From Rhabdophis nuchalis (taxonomy: Eukaryota; Chordata; Lepidosauria; Squamata; Natricidae), in the NCBI GenBank assembly GCA_039707465.1, contig CM077644.1:143624962-143688961 (forward strand): a DNA stretch of 64,000 nucleotides, in the 5' to 3' direction. This document shows positions 1 through 56,641 of the stretch, one piece after another. A model generated the notes under the pieces. The model was not told the DNA's origin. It worked only from the letters and a program-made list of their open reading frames with translations, and ran no database searches. Positions within the stretch are counted from its first letter, which is position 1, and each line of letters opens with the position of its first letter. The position numbers and the translations under genes are program-made.

Positions 1-84
1 CTGGACATACCCAGTTCCCGCAACCATTCTTCGTATGTTTTAATCTTCAGTCCCCTAATCATCTTTGTTGCACTTCTCGGCACT
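1..84 (-). mobile_element. CR1 LINE fragment
   Basis: Minus strand translates as ATKMIRGLKIKTYEEWLREL, typical CR1 ORF2 C-terminal sequence. Cut by the window edge. Confidence 0.65.
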
Positions 85-284
85 CACCCACCATGAGTGT
101 CTTTCAAATTAAAAATTGAATTGGGACTTCATGATTCTTAGTACTTTCATTCTTAGCTGCTTACACTGTAATTTGAATTCTAGAAATGAACTTATTGGGT
201 GGTATTTTGTTGTCAGACCATAGGTGCTAAAGGTAAAAAAAACTGCTTAAAAGGCTAAAGATGGCTTAGTCAGATATTTCCTAG

Positions 285-980
285 TGTAGAAAGTTAAACC
301 CATCCTTTTCTTAGAAGAATGAAATATCCTATGAAATATTGAAAAGGCAGAATATTACATTTCTCCTGGATGTGAAAAGGAAGAAACATGTTTTAAAGAC
401 AGAGTAGCTCCTTGCAGCTTCCTGCCCCCACCCCCTTTGTCAATGAGCCATTAAAGCCTGAGCTAGTCCACTTTACATAATAAAGGTAGTATCAGCTTTT
501 CACAGAAACTCACCACATGACATCTAAGAACTCAACCAAACCTGGACTGAGCCTAGAGCAGGGATCTGCAAAGTTGGCTCTTTTAAGACTGGTGGACTTC
601 AACTCCCAGAATTCCCCAGCCAGCAAAGCTGGCTGGGAAATTCTGGGAGTTGAAGTCCACCAGTCTTAAAAGAGCCAACTTTGCAGACCCCTGGCCTAGA
701 GAGTTGCCTCTGCATGGCCCCATGGGATTCTGACAACCAATCAGAATACATTTCTTACACAGGAACAGGAAACAGAGAGGTGTGGCTGAACAGATTATAA
801 AAAGCCCAGCAAGCCCCTTCTCTTCTTCCCCTAACATTGAAGCATGTGATCACCTTTTCTGTTCAGGACTCAAGCCATGTGGTCCTGTCCGCCATTAAAC
901 CATCTTTCCAAGCAGCCTCCATGTCTCTAGTGTCTTTTTCCCCACTTGGAGCTGAACCCAGAAGGACATTTCTTCCAACA
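285..980 (+). mobile_element. Solo LTR of an endogenous retrovirus, with a MITE inside
   Basis: Begins TGTAGAAAGTT and ends CTTCCAACA; a TATA box (TATAAAAA, 796-803) and ATTAAA near 894 give promoter-R-U5 order. It matches the 12229-12761 copy over most of its length. No internal retroviral gene next to it. Target duplication not recognisable. Confidence 0.7.
559..693. mobile_element. hAT fold-back MITE
   Basis: Two inverted arms meeting at ccagcaaagctgg; TSD GCCTAGAG at 551-558 and 694-701. Inserted in the LTR at 285-980. Confidence 0.93.
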
Positions 981-1117
981 ATAAGTTCCAGAAGATCCCA
1001 AAGGAGAGGAAAAGTACAAGTGTAAAAAGAAATTGCTCTGGTTTACATGCAACTACTCCTAAGTGCGTTCCCTAGTATCCTCAAGTGCAATGAATTAAAA
1101 AAAACAACAACCACGTA

Positions 1118-1180
1118 AAGTATTAGTACCACTTTGTAAAGCCTTAGTAAGGCCATGCCTGGGATACTGCGTCCAGTTTT
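1118..1180 (+). mobile_element. CR1 LINE fragment
   Basis: Plus strand reads KALVRPCLGYCVQF, a CR1 ORF2 motif (LVRPHLEYCVQFW), ending at an ACAAT microsatellite. Confidence 0.6.
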
Positions 1181-1211
1181 ACAATACAATACAATACAAT
1201 ACAATACAATA
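1181..1211 (+). repeat. (ACAAT)n microsatellite
   Basis: Six tandem units between two opposed CR1 fragments; probably grown from the CR1 3' terminal repeat. Confidence 0.9.
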
Positions 1212-1600
1212 GCAGAGTTGGAAGGGACCTTGTAAGTCTTCTAGTCCAACCCCCTGCGTGGGCAGGAACTTTATACCATTTCAGACAAATGGCTATCTAA
1301 CATCTTTTTAAAGACTTCCGGGGTTGGGGCATTCACAACTTCTGGAGGCAAGCTGTTCCAGAGGTTAATTGTTCTAACTGTCAGGAAATTTCTCCTCAGT
1401 TCTAAGTTGCTTCTCTCCTTGAGTAGTTTCCACCCATTGCTTCTTGTCCTGCCCCCAGGTGCTTTGGAGAATAGCTTGACTCCCTCTTCTTTGTGGCAAC
1501 CCCTGAGATATCGGAACACTGCTATCATGTCTCCCCTGGTCCTTCTCTTCATCAAACTAGACATACCCAGTTCCTGCAACCGTTCTTCAATGAGATAAAC
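1208..1600 (-). mobile_element. CR1 LINE 3' end
   Basis: Minus strand encodes KLFSKAPGGRTRSNGWK, LKERSNLELRRNFLT and INLWNSLPPEVVNAPT, the CR1 ORF2 C-terminus, followed by the CR1 3' UTR. Confidence 0.9.
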
Positions 1601-1692
1601 TCTGCTTTAACATTCAGAATTGCCATTCCCTTTCACCTCCTCCTAGGCTGGGCCTACACCACATGGTAGCGTAAAATAGAATTTGATAGTTT

Positions 1693-1717
1693 GTACATGT
1701 ACATGTACATGTACATG
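1693..1717. repeat. (GTACAT)n microsatellite
   Basis: Four tandem hexamers. Confidence 0.85.
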
Positions 1718-1870
1718 ACTTACAATCAGTTGTTCCGGTTGTACATCATGTGCTCCAGCTGCACCCTTTCTTAGATAGGGGGTACTGTTCAGTCACTCAT
1801 GCCTTAGTCATCTCCCAATTGAACCATTTCAATGAACTCTACATGGGGCTCCCTTGAAGAATAGCTAGAA

Positions 1871-2301
1871 CAGTGATGGCGAACCTATGGCACGCATGCC
1901 ATAGGTGGCACGCGGAGCCATTTGGCAGGGCACGCAAGGCCTGTTAGCTGGCCAGCACACAGGCGCGTGCTGGCCAGCTTATTTAGCCATTTTTAAAGCC
2001 ATTTTTCACCCTCCCCAGGCTTTATAGGAGCCTCCGGTTTGCTCTTAGCGTCATTTTTAGTCCTCCGGAGAGCCTCCAAGAGGGGGGGGGGGCTGTTTAC
2101 GCCCTCCCCTGGCTCCTATAAAGCCTCGGGAGCCTGTGAGGGGCAAAAAAAGCATGTAAAAAATGGGGGGAGCGTCTGTAATGCACACATGCACGCTAGA
2201 GGGGGCGCATTGCATTATGGTTGCGGCACGCCGGCGTACAACCCCCCTGCGCTCCCCCCCCCCGTAATGGCATGTGAGCCTAAAAAGGTTTGCCATCACT
2301 G
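1871..2301. mobile_element. hAT MITE (CAGTGATGGC type)
   Basis: Ends CAGTGATGGCGAACC and GTTTGCCATCACTG; TSD AGCTAGAA at 1863-1870 and 2302-2309. GC-rich interior explains the two overlapping ORFs there. Confidence 0.93.
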
Positions 2302-2410
2302 AGCTAGAAGCTCCATTTGGCCCAGAAAATAGCAGCAACATGGCAGGAGTGGGCAGAGGTGGGCTGCACTTACCTTAACAACTAGTTTGCTGGTTGTGAG
2401 TGTGTGCACG

Positions 2411-2777
2411 CCCCCCCCCCTCCAAAAAGGAGAACTAGAGAAAAGAACTAGGGGGGACATGACAGCAGCATCCCAGTTTTTGAGAGGCTGCCACAAAGAA
2501 GAGGGGGTCAATTTATTTTCCAAAGCGTCAGAGGGCAGGACAAGAAACAATGGATGGAAACTAATCAAGGAGAGAAGCAACCTGGAATTAAGGAGAAACT
2601 TCCTAACAGGACAAGTGGAACAGTTTTCCTTCAGTCATTGTGGGTGCTTCATCACTGGAGGTTTTTAAGAAGAGACTGGACAGCCACTTTTCTGAAATGG
2701 TATAGAATATCCTGCTTGAGCAGGGAGGTGGACTAGAAGACCTCCAAGGTCCCTTCCAGCTCTATTCTGATTCTGAT
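2411..2777 (+). mobile_element. CR1 LINE 3' end
   Basis: Encodes RGCHKEEGVNLFSKASEGRT and KERSNLELRRNFLTGQVEQF, with an indel, then a 3' UTR (gacctccaaggtcccttcca) ending ATTCTGATTCTG. Confidence 0.9.
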
Positions 2778-2911
2778 CATGTGACCAGGTGATGCTGCAA
2801 TGATTGTAAGTGTGAAAAACGTGCATAAATCACTTTTTTCAGCCCCTTTGTAACCCTGAACGGTCTCTAAACGAATTGTTGCAAGTTAATTTGTTGTTGC
2901 GAGGACTACCT
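2776..2911. mobile_element. Tigger-like MITE, partial
   Basis: tcatgtgaccaggtgatgct to gcgaggactacctg; right half of the family. Confidence 0.7.
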
Positions 2912-3117
2912 GTCGGTAGATTCTGCTGATCTGCAATCAGGCAGCTCTGAAGCTGATCCCAGGTCCAGTGTTAAGACCTGGTGTGGAAATGCTCATGCAG
3001 GTCTGTTTCCTCATTTTTGTTTTGTTTTCCTTGCATGCCTGTTAACCAACCCCTCTTTTGGGACGCTCTTCCTCAGGGCACTGAGAAAAACGTACGCCTG
3101 GCTGCTGTGACATAGAA

Positions 3118-21316
<18,199 letters not shown>

Positions 21317-22650
21317 CAACCCCTGAAGTTATGCTCCCTTCATGATTGCATGAGATGCCGGTTCTGAGACGTGTTTTAATGGGATTTGAGGGACTTACTT
21401 ATGTGGGGCAGTTGAGCAGCTAACTCTTCCGTTCTTAGCTGCAGTCAGTTTCAGCGTGTGATTGGATTCCTCTCAGAAGAAATTGAACGGAGGAGAAAGA
21501 TTCGACCATACTTCCACCAAGACAGCTTGAGGTTCTAACATGTGATGCTTTAGGGCGGCCCAATTTACAAAGAATGAAAACAAAAAGAAAAAAAATGGAT
21601 CTCAACTCAACAGGGAAGGCTGCTTTCGCCATTAATTTTAACAAGTTGCATAGAATTCTGTGCCAGTTATGAATGTGCCGACTATCAGTAACAGAACTAA
21701 TGGGATATCATCTGTTGACTGTGAGTTGGGCTGTATTGCAGTTAGACAAGCTTTTTCATCTTGAGGATTACACTTTGGGCCATAGGAATTAAGGTTGCTA
21801 ATACTATATAATTAGAGTAAGAGGGGTTCAAGGTTTTGATCCATTTTCAGGAGTGTTAGGGGCAGAAGAATCAGGTCCTCTTTTTGCTCCTTAATTCCTG
21901 TAAAACAAGTCAAACTTGCCCCAGTTTTAGGGAAGAGAAGTTTCAGAGTTTAAAGGCCATGTTGAATATCTAAAATATCTCTTACCTGTAAATAGAAGGA
22001 AGCTTTATGTATACCGCCTTAAATTGCACAGAGATATAATAATAATAGTTTAATAATAATGTCATCCTCTTTGCTGTTTTAAATCCTTCAATATTTCTTC
22101 GGATGAATAATGAGTCCAAAGATTAAAGCTATTCCTGTTCCTGGATGCTCACTGTTCTGAATCATTACAGGTTCTAATGATACTATGAGCATCAATGGAA
22201 ATACCCATGTCCCTTTAGCTGCGGAATTCTCATCTCCATTTGGGGAAGGCAGAATATGACACTGTCAAGTGGAAGACGCAAAAGCAAAGGTACCCTCTTT
22301 TGGCAAGAGAGAGGCAAAATCATATTTGTACGGCTTCAATTTTCAGCCACTGTCTGCAGAAAGTAAGGAAAGTCACCCTCCGTTGAAATGCAGAAGACGT
22401 GTGCAGTGAGGAGAGGTATCCCCATCGACAGCGTAGGGAGATTGGCAAATCTTGCCTAGGTAGTAATTACTCTGCTCTCGCAGAGCAAATGGACTGGGAT
22501 GAATCCAGAACCTCAAATAAAGCTTTCAAGCATTATATCCCATGCAGCTTTTTGCAAAAGCATGTTAGATCAGGGAGACTGTCACTACGAGACAGCGAAA
22601 CAGAAACATAATACAAAAATAAAACATTCACTTCGCAAGCATAAAGAGGC
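21317..22650 (+). other. TSTD2: TSTD2 3' UTR region
   Basis: Non-repetitive sequence after the TGA with no other ORF of note. It has AATAAA hexamers at 22516 and 22618; either could end the transcript. The exact cleavage site cannot be fixed from sequence. Confidence 0.55.
22516..22521 (+). terminator. Candidate polyadenylation signal for TSTD2
   Basis: AATAAA 1.2 kb after the TSTD2 stop; a second copy lies at 22618-22623. Which is used is unknown. Confidence 0.45.
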
Positions 22651-22773
22651 CTGGCACACTCTTGTGTGATTTTATCAGATTTAATCTATATTTTAACTTC
22701 AGTTCTTCAGGAAAATTAGAAATAACCAACATCCCATTCAGTAGCTGCCTTTCTTGTAACTATTGCTTAGGAC

Positions 22774-22872
22774 AGTGTTTCTCAACCTTGGCAGCTTTCA
22801 GACTGGTGGACTTCAATTCCCAGAATTCCCCATCCAGCATCTTAAAATTGCCATGGTTGAGGAAACCCTGGT
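22774..22872. mobile_element. Internally deleted hAT fold-back MITE
   Basis: CAGTGTTTCTCAACCTTGG left arm and a shortened right arm ending GGTTGAGGAAACCCTGG. Lies in the TMOD1 3' UTR region. Confidence 0.75.
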
Positions 22873-23137
22873 TTAGGGAAACAGTGGCCTTACATATATT
22901 TTGTGCTGGAGGGCTGTGAGCTGCTTTAAGTATAATAGATGATTCTAATGCTCAGTTGCAATTTAGGATTTTGGATGTTGCTGGCTAATTGCAATTCTCA
23001 AGCCTTTAAAAGTGATTATGTATATTGGGATGATAAAAAATGCTGTCCGATTAGCAGAATCTTTCTAATTCTTTCAAGATGAAAATAAAATATATTTTTA
23101 ACATTTCTGCTACATTTACAGAGCAGTATTGCATATT

Positions 23138-23143
23138 TTTATT
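23138..23143 (-). terminator. Candidate polyadenylation signal for TMOD1
   Basis: AATAAA on the minus strand about 380 bp downstream of the TMOD1 stop codon; the first canonical hexamer met after the stop. Confidence 0.4.
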
Positions 23144-23521
23144 GTTCCTAACTACTCATGCATATCAGAGCACCCGCACGCACGCACACTCTCTCTCACA
23201 CACACAAATAAATCGATACAAAACCTAGGCTGTGATCTAACTATAACTTAAAGCTGTTCCCGAGCCATGATATCTTTCACTAGAATTCAAAATTTCACCT
23301 TATGGTTGACAGGCTAAAACTTTGATTACTCTTTAAAAATAAAGATGTTATATTCTACAAATCGACAATGAAGACTTTTGCCTATAATAACTAATTTAAA
23401 TTTTTCATGTGCAAGGGTGTTGTACGAAAAACAAGCTGCATAAAATCACCGCACAGTTGCTCTGCTTCCGTAAGCCTTCATAAACCAGTACAAGCTTACG
23501 GATGCATCTCCACAACCAAAA

Positions 23522-50208
<26,687 letters not shown>

Positions 50209-50591
50209 TTTGGAGAATTGGCTTGTTTATTTTTTCTGGCGTTTAAGTTTCTTCTTTTCCCCAAAATATGGGACCTAGAAGATTAAAAACATTAAAAAAT
50301 ATATTAAAACTAATGTTGCATGATGGTAGAATTATCATAATAAGAAATCAGATTGATCATAACCACTAGATGGCAGCACAGAGATACAGAAAACCAGAAC
50401 CCAATACAAAAAAAGAACCAATGAGGAATCAGCATTCCAAAAATTACTGCTCAGGACTGGTCACAAAGAACCAATCAGAGACCCAAGCTCACTGACCTGC
50501 ACCAATTGGACACCTGCTTAGCTAAAGATCAATTAAAAGTCAGGTCAAATCCCTTTATTCCCTGCTCAGTTGCCTGTGGTTTGTTTTAGCA

Positions 50592-51314
50592 TAGGAGTCC
50601 CTAACCCCTGGGCTGTGTGGCCCACTACCAGGCCATGGGCCATTAGGAAACAGGCCGTTGAAGCAGTGGGCAAGCTTGTGCGTAGCTTCACCTGTGTGAG
50701 CAGCAGGCAAACGAAGCTCCATTTGTGTGAGTGGCTGGTATGAATGCACATAACTTGTGCAAATGGAGCTGCGCGTACATGCCCACCAGTGGTGGATTTC
50801 AAATTTTTTTAGAACCTCTTCTGTAGTTGTGGCCTGCTTTGTGGAAGTGGCTTGCCAGCCATGTGGCCGGGTGGGAGTGGCTTGCCAGCCATGTGTGGCC
50901 AACTTGTAAAATGTGGTGAAACTCACTTAACAACGCTCTTGCTTAGCAACCAAAATGTTGGCTCAGAAACTTTGGCATTTGAAGCACGCAAGTCTTAAAG
51001 CTGTCAAGTTACAAGACCCTTGCACCCCTAACCCTTTAGAAAAAAACCCCCCAGGGGTGTTCAAACTTGACAGCTTTAAGACTTGTGGACTTCAACTCCC
51101 AGAATTCCTCCTCTCACTCTTCATCTTGATGATGTGAGGACGGGCGGGAGGAGGGAGCTGGAACCGGTTCTAAATGGCACCATAGATTTGTGGAACCTCT
51201 TCTATAGACGAGGTTAGAACTGGCAGGAACCCACCTCTGATGCCCACCGCTCACACAGAATCATCCCCTCCCTTCCCCACCGGTCCACAAAGTCGAAAAG
51301 GTTGGGAACCGCTG
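50592..51314. mobile_element. hAT MITE carrying a second hAT MITE
   Basis: TAGGAGTCCCTAACC start (worn) and GGTTGGGAACCGCTG end; TSD TTTTAGCA / CTTTAGCA (7 of 8). Confidence 0.8.
50787..51239. mobile_element. hAT MITE (CAGTGGTGG type), nested
   Basis: CAGTGGTGGATTTC start and AACCCACCTCTG end; perfect TSD ATGCCCAC at 50779-50786 and 51240-51247. Contains fragments of a Tigger-like element and a fold-back MITE. Confidence 0.88.
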
Positions 51315-51601
51315 CTTTAGCAGACCATCTTACATCTGACGATGCCAACCAGGTGAAACCTCAGGAAATATAGTGTCTTGACTGTGGTCACTAAGTCCTG
51401 AAGATCAGCACTGTACAGCTGGGCACTGCCCAACTGATACAGGCCATGAAAGCCTAAACCAGATGCAGAAAAAAATTAATGCTTTGCTGCAATCTGTTTC
51501 TGTATGGCTAGTCCTCACTTATCAGCAGTAATTGGGATGGGGACCTCAGTCACTAAATGGTCATAAGATGTGATATCATGTAACTGTAACTGACTTACAC
51601 T

Positions 51602-51983
51602 GCAGTAGTCCTCAACCTAGGACCACAATTGAGCCCAGAATTTATGTAGCTAAGTGAGAAATTTGTCAAGTGTGTATTGCCCCATTTTACAACTTTTCTT
51701 GTCATATTTATTAAATGACTCGCTGCAGTAACATGGTTGTTAAGTGAATCTGGCTTCCCCATTGACTTTGCTTGTCAGAAGTTTGCAAAAAATGATCACA
51801 TGACTTTGGGATACAGCAATCATCATAAATATGAACCAGTTGTCAAGTATCCAAATGTAAATCATGTGACCATGGGGATGCTGCAACGGTCATAAGTGTG
51901 CAAAATGGCCATAAGTCTCTTTTTCAGTGCCATTGTAACTTTGAACAGTCACTAAACGAACTGTTGTAAATCAAGGACTATCT
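51602..51983. mobile_element. Tigger-like MITE
   Basis: gcagtagtcctcaacctagg start and aaatcaaggactatctg end then TA; a full-length but worn copy. Confidence 0.75.
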
Positions 51984-52138
51984 GTATCAGCGTTTCTCAG
52001 CCTCAGTAACTCCCAGAATTCCACAGCCAACCATGGAGTTGCAGGCCACACATCTTAAAGCTGATAAGTGTTCTCCAATGATGTAAATATTGAAAATATT
52101 CCTATTCCTCTTTTGCCCAGAGAAAACCCCCTTCATAT

Positions 52139-52391
52139 AGGGATGAAATCCAGCAGGTTCTGACAGGTTCTGGAGAACCGGTAGTGGAAATTTTGAGTCG
52201 TTTGGAGAAATGGTAACGGAAATGTTGAGTAGATCGGATAACCGGCAAATGCTGCCTCTGGCTGGCCCCAGAGTGGGGTGGGAATGGAGATTTTGCAGTA
52301 TCCTTCCTCTGTCACGTCCACCAAGCCATGCCACGTCCACCAAGCCACACCCACAGAACCGGTAGTAAAAAAAATTGAATTTCACCACTCC
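52139..52391. mobile_element. hAT MITE, same type in reverse
   Basis: AGGGATGAAATCC start and GAATTTCACCACTCC end; perfect TSD CTTCATAT at 52131-52138 and 52392-52399. Confidence 0.9.
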
Positions 52392-53354
52392 CTTCATATA
52401 GTAGTTGAAATACAATACGATCTGTATCATCCTAAATTCACAAAAGATTCAGAGTTCTCCTGCCTTTATTTTAAGACCCAAACTGCATCCCATGCATAAG
52501 TTATTACCTTAAAAAAGAAAACAATTCAACAATTCAATAGATGAATATTTCCTAGCTCCTACTTACAGGCTTACTTATAACAATAATGTATGCTGAACAT
52601 TTGCTAGAACCATTGTTTTTTTTCTGAGCCTATGTTTTAGCAACAATCTAATCTATCCTTAAAAAAACGGCTACTTTTCACCCATCAAGCTGCAGCTAAA
52701 AAAACATAAAAGTGAACCAAAGTTGCTGTAAATGTGCAAGAACAGGTCTTATAAAGCTGATTACTTAAGCTTGCCAGCAGGTTTCCTCGTGCAACATTCC
52801 GTCTTGCAGCATGGCAATCCACCCACAAGCCACATTTTATGACTCAGTTTCTTGGATCGTAACTTACTGTATTATGTAAAACAGCACAGGGCAAACAGGA
52901 AAGTTACCTTTAAATTTTTGTTTTTTGTTTTTTTATTCAATTTATATCCCGCCAAAAATGGGAAAAACAACATTGGGTAAAGAATAAAAAGGAATGCCTT
53001 TCATCAAACAATACCTTCTCCCGCTCACTTATAACATGGATATGCACAATCATTATCTTATTCTTCAAAGCAGACTCAATAAGGAGAGTCAAGATAACAT
53101 TTGAAGGCCCAAATGGGTTCTCCACCCGTGTGACTCACAGGGCGTAATTCCTTAACATTTTTAGCCCTAATTTTAGTTGAAAGCAACTGATAAGAAACGG
53201 TCACTAAACGTTTGTGTAATATGTACTATCTGGGATATACCAGAAGTTCTGAGTTTGTTTTTAGAAGTATTCATAGTTGCTATTATTGATTTCTGTATTC
53301 GTTATAATTCATATTCTGCCTTACCTCCAAACAGCTCAATATGGCATACAACAT

Positions 53355-56300
53355 ATTGGGGCACGAGGGAGGTGTTCCCCTCGTTTTGAGATGTGCCCAC
53401 TAGGTTACCTAGCACTTCATCGGCCCAGGGCCCAGGGTAGGGGTGGGGGAGTGGCGGCTATTATTAAAGAAAGTCTTCAGCCAAGGGAGGCCACTGGGCC
53501 TCAGGTAGTCGGGTATGAATCTCTGTATGTGAAATGGGGACTTGGGAGGCAGCTGGGCCTGCTGGTCTTCTACCTGGCTCCCCACTACATGTCAGCGGCC
53601 CTGCCCGAGCTCCTCGAGGTGATCGTTGAGGTGGCGGTTGGCATCCCCAGACTTTTAGTCATGGGGTATTTCAACCTGCCATCGGTAGGCGATTCGTCTG
53701 AGGTGGCTCGGGAATTCATGGCCTCCATGACGGCCATGGACCTGACCCAAGTAATTCAAGGCCCCACACATACAGGGGGAAACACACTAGACCTAATCTT
53801 TGCCTCTGGCCAGTGGTTGAGTGATCTAGGAGTAGGGGAATTAGTCATCGAACCCCTGTCATGGTCAGATCACTTGCTCCTGCGGCTGGACTTTCCGACC
53901 GCTACACCCCACCGCGGGGAGGCGGAACCTGAGATTCCCAGATGATTCCGCCCCAGGCGCCTGATGGACCCGGAGAGGTTCCAGACGGAGCTTGAGCCTA
54001 TGCCTGTAACCCTCACCCACGACTCGACCGAGGACTTAGTGGCCACATGGAATAGTGCGGGCACGGGGGCCTTGGACCGGGTCGTACCCTTGCGGCCTCT
54101 CACGCGGCGCCGATCCACCCTGGCCCCTTGGTTTTCTGAGGAGCTAAGGGTGATGAACCCGGTCCAAGGCCCCCGTGCCCGCACTATTCCATGCGGCCAC
54201 TAAGTCCTCGGTCGAGTCGTGGGTGAGGGTTACAGGCATAGGCCCAAGCTCCGTCTGGACCCTCTCCGGGTCCATCAGGCGCCTGGGGAGGAACCATCTG
54301 GGAATCTCAGGTTCCGCCTCCCCGCGGTGGGGTGTAGCGGTCGGAAAGTCCAGCCGCAGGAGCAAGTGATCTGACCATGACAGGGGTTCGATGACTAAGA
54401 GAGCAGATGGAGGTCCACTCGTTCCGAATCCGACCGAACACTAGTGAGGTCTTACACAAAGACCTACCTAGTGGCAATAGGAGTGGCAAAACGTAGTCAT
54501 CTTGCCACCCTTATTGCGTCCGCAGATAACCGCCCTGCTGCCCTGTTCAGAGTGACCCACTCCCTTCTCCATCAGGGGTCGCGGGAAGCTCCCTTGCAGG
54601 GTAGAGCAGAGGAGTTTGGAAGTTATCTGCAGGACAAAATTGCTCGGATTTGGGACGACTTGGCCTCCATTTCGATAGATCTGGGCGGACCATCCGAGGC
54701 AGGTCTTGAGACCGTTTTATGGGACGAGTTCGACTTTGTTACTTCCGAAGACATGGACAGGTTGCCGAGGCGACTGAATGCCACCACATGTTTATTGGAC
54801 CCGTGTCCCTCCTGGCTGGTACTGGCCTCCTGGGAGGTGACACGAGGCTGGCTCCAGGGAATTGTGAACGCTTCTCTTAGTGAGGGGTTCTTGCCGGCCT
54901 CCCTTAAAGAGGCGATGATGAGACCCCTCCTCAAGAAGCCCTCCCTGGACCCAGCATTGCTATCTAATTATCGTCCGGTTTCCAACCTTCACTTTTTGGC
55001 GAAGGTTGTAGAGAGTGTGGTGGTACAGCAGTTCTCTCGGCACCTGGAGGAAACTGCTTATCTAGATCCGCGCCAGTCCGGCTTCCGACCTGGGCACAGC
55101 ACCGAGACGGCATTGGTCGCGTTGGTGGATGATCTCTGGAGGGCCAGAGATAGGGGTTTCTTTTCTATCCTGGTCCTATTAGATCTCTCAGCGGCTTTCA
55201 ATACCATCGACCATGGTATCCTATTGCACCGACTGGAGAGGTTGGGATTGGGGGGCACTGGTTTACAGTGGTTCTCCTCCTACCTCTCCGGTCGGTTGCA
55301 ATTTGTATTGGCAGGAGGGCAGAGGTCGACCTCGAGACCACTCATTTATGGGGTGCCTCAGGGATCGGTCCTCTCACCCCTCCTGTTTAACATCTACATG
55401 AAGCCGCTGGGTAAGATCATCCATGGTTGTGGGGTAGAGTACCATCTGTACGTTGATGATACTTAGCTGTACATATGTACCCCCAACCACCCCAACGATG
55501 CCATCGAAGTGATGTCCAGTGTTTAGAAGTCGTGCGGCTCTGGATGGGTAGTAACAAACTTCGGCTCAACCCGTCCAAGACCGAGTGGCTGTGGTTTCCG
55601 GCGTCTCGGCATAGCCAGCTTACTCCATCGCTGGTTATCGGGGGCGAGTCATTGGCCCCCGCGGAAAGGGCTCGCAACTTGGGCGTCCTCCTGGATTCCC
55701 GGCTGTCCCTAGACGACCATGTGACGGCCGTGACCAGGGGGGCATTCTACCAGGTTCGCCTGGTACGCCAGTTGCGTCCCTTTCTGGACCGAGATGGCCT
55801 CTGCACTGTCACTCAGGCACTCGTGACATCTCGCTTAGACTATTGCAATGCTCTCTACATGGGGCTCTCCTTGAGGTGCACCCAGAGGCTCCAGTTGGTT
55901 CAGAATGCGGCCGCACGGGGGATTCTGGGAGCTTCTCATTACTCCCACGTAACACCTCTCCTGCGCGAGCTGCACTGGCTACCGGTGGCCTTCCGGGTGC
56001 GCTTCAAGGTGCTTGTTACTATCTTCAAATCACTCCATGGCTCGGGGCCTAGCTACTTGCGGGACTGTCTCCTGCCAAATACCTCCCTGCGTCCGATACG
56101 CTCCCACAGAGAGGGCCTACTGAGGGTACCAACCGCCGGTCAATGCCGGCTAGCAGTGCCCAGGGGTAGGGCCTTCTCTGTGGCAGGGCCGGCCCTCTGG
56201 AACGAGCTACCCCCCGAACTTCGCACTATCACGGACCTTCCCTTCTTTCGCCGCTCACTTAAAACATATTTTTTTCAGCAAGCTGGTCTTGCGTAATCTC

Positions 56301-56530
56301 ATAATATAACATCTGCCAAATATATATATGGATGTTAGATTTTAGGGGAATTTTAGCATAGGCTGGGTTGTAATTTTAATGTTCTTAAATTTTAGTACAG
56401 GTTAATTTAATTCGTTTTTAACTTTGGATATATTGTATGTTTTATATGGTTTTTTAAATTTTTCCTGTACACCGCCCCGAGTCTCTTCGGGGAGGGGGGC
56501 GGTTTATAAATCTAATAAATTATTATTAAT
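53355..56530 (+). mobile_element. L2-clade LINE, long decayed copy
   Basis: Carries the end of an APE-type endonuclease (LLVMGYFNLP, with Tyr where Asp is expected; THTGGNTLDLIF; SWSDH), then a reverse transcriptase from about 54444: LLKKPSLDPALLSNYRPVSN, LLDLSAAFNTIDHGILLHRL, GVPQGSVLSPLLFNIY and the catalytic YVDDT, and the C-terminal part NKLRLNPSKTE, LDYCNALYMGL, LHWLPVAFRV to FFQQAGLA ending at 56296. The LDLSAAF/GVPQGSV wording is typical of L2 rather than CR1. Broken by a stop directly after YVDDT (55464-55466), a frame change just beyond, and a 242-bp inverted duplication. The 3' UTR with the stem CACCGCCCCGAG...GGGGGGCGG ends in an ATT-rich tail. Confidence 0.9.
53841..54398. repeat. 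Inverted duplication inside the L2 LINE
   Basis: Positions 53841-54082 and 54157-54398 are near-identical inverted copies of 242 bp with a 74-bp spacer. Both encode RLDFPTATPHRGEAEPEIPR, on + and - respectively. L2 coding sequence resumes at about 54403 (EQMEVHSFRIRPNTSEVL). Confidence 0.9.
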
Positions 56531-56641
56531 CATTATTATTATTAACAGTGTTGTTCAAATTTGGGGAGACCTCTATATGCAGAGTTCCCTAGTCAGCAAT
56601 ACCTTCAAATCCCACCCACCCACCCATCACATTCTGACATA

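Larger units (their letters stand above)
22651..23521 (-). other. TMOD1: TMOD1 3' UTR region
   Basis: Sequence beyond the TMOD1 stop on the minus strand. AT-rich, with a minus-strand AATAAA at 23138-23143 (TTTATT on +) about 380 bp after the stop, and part of a hAT MITE at 22774-22872. A longer 3' UTR reaching the TSTD2 end is possible. Confidence 0.5.

Noticed and set aside
837..1025. 62-codon ORF, repeated at 12166-12372 on the other strand
   Set aside because: Both lie in copies of the same LTR; repetition reflects the repeat family, not a conserved gene.
1871..2301. GC-rich stretch as a CpG island promoter for TSTD2
   Set aside because: It is the interior of a hAT MITE with a perfect target duplication.
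53277..56296. Long ORFs of 222, 340 and 273 codons as host genes
   Set aside because: They are the endonuclease, reverse transcriptase and C-terminal parts of an L2 LINE.
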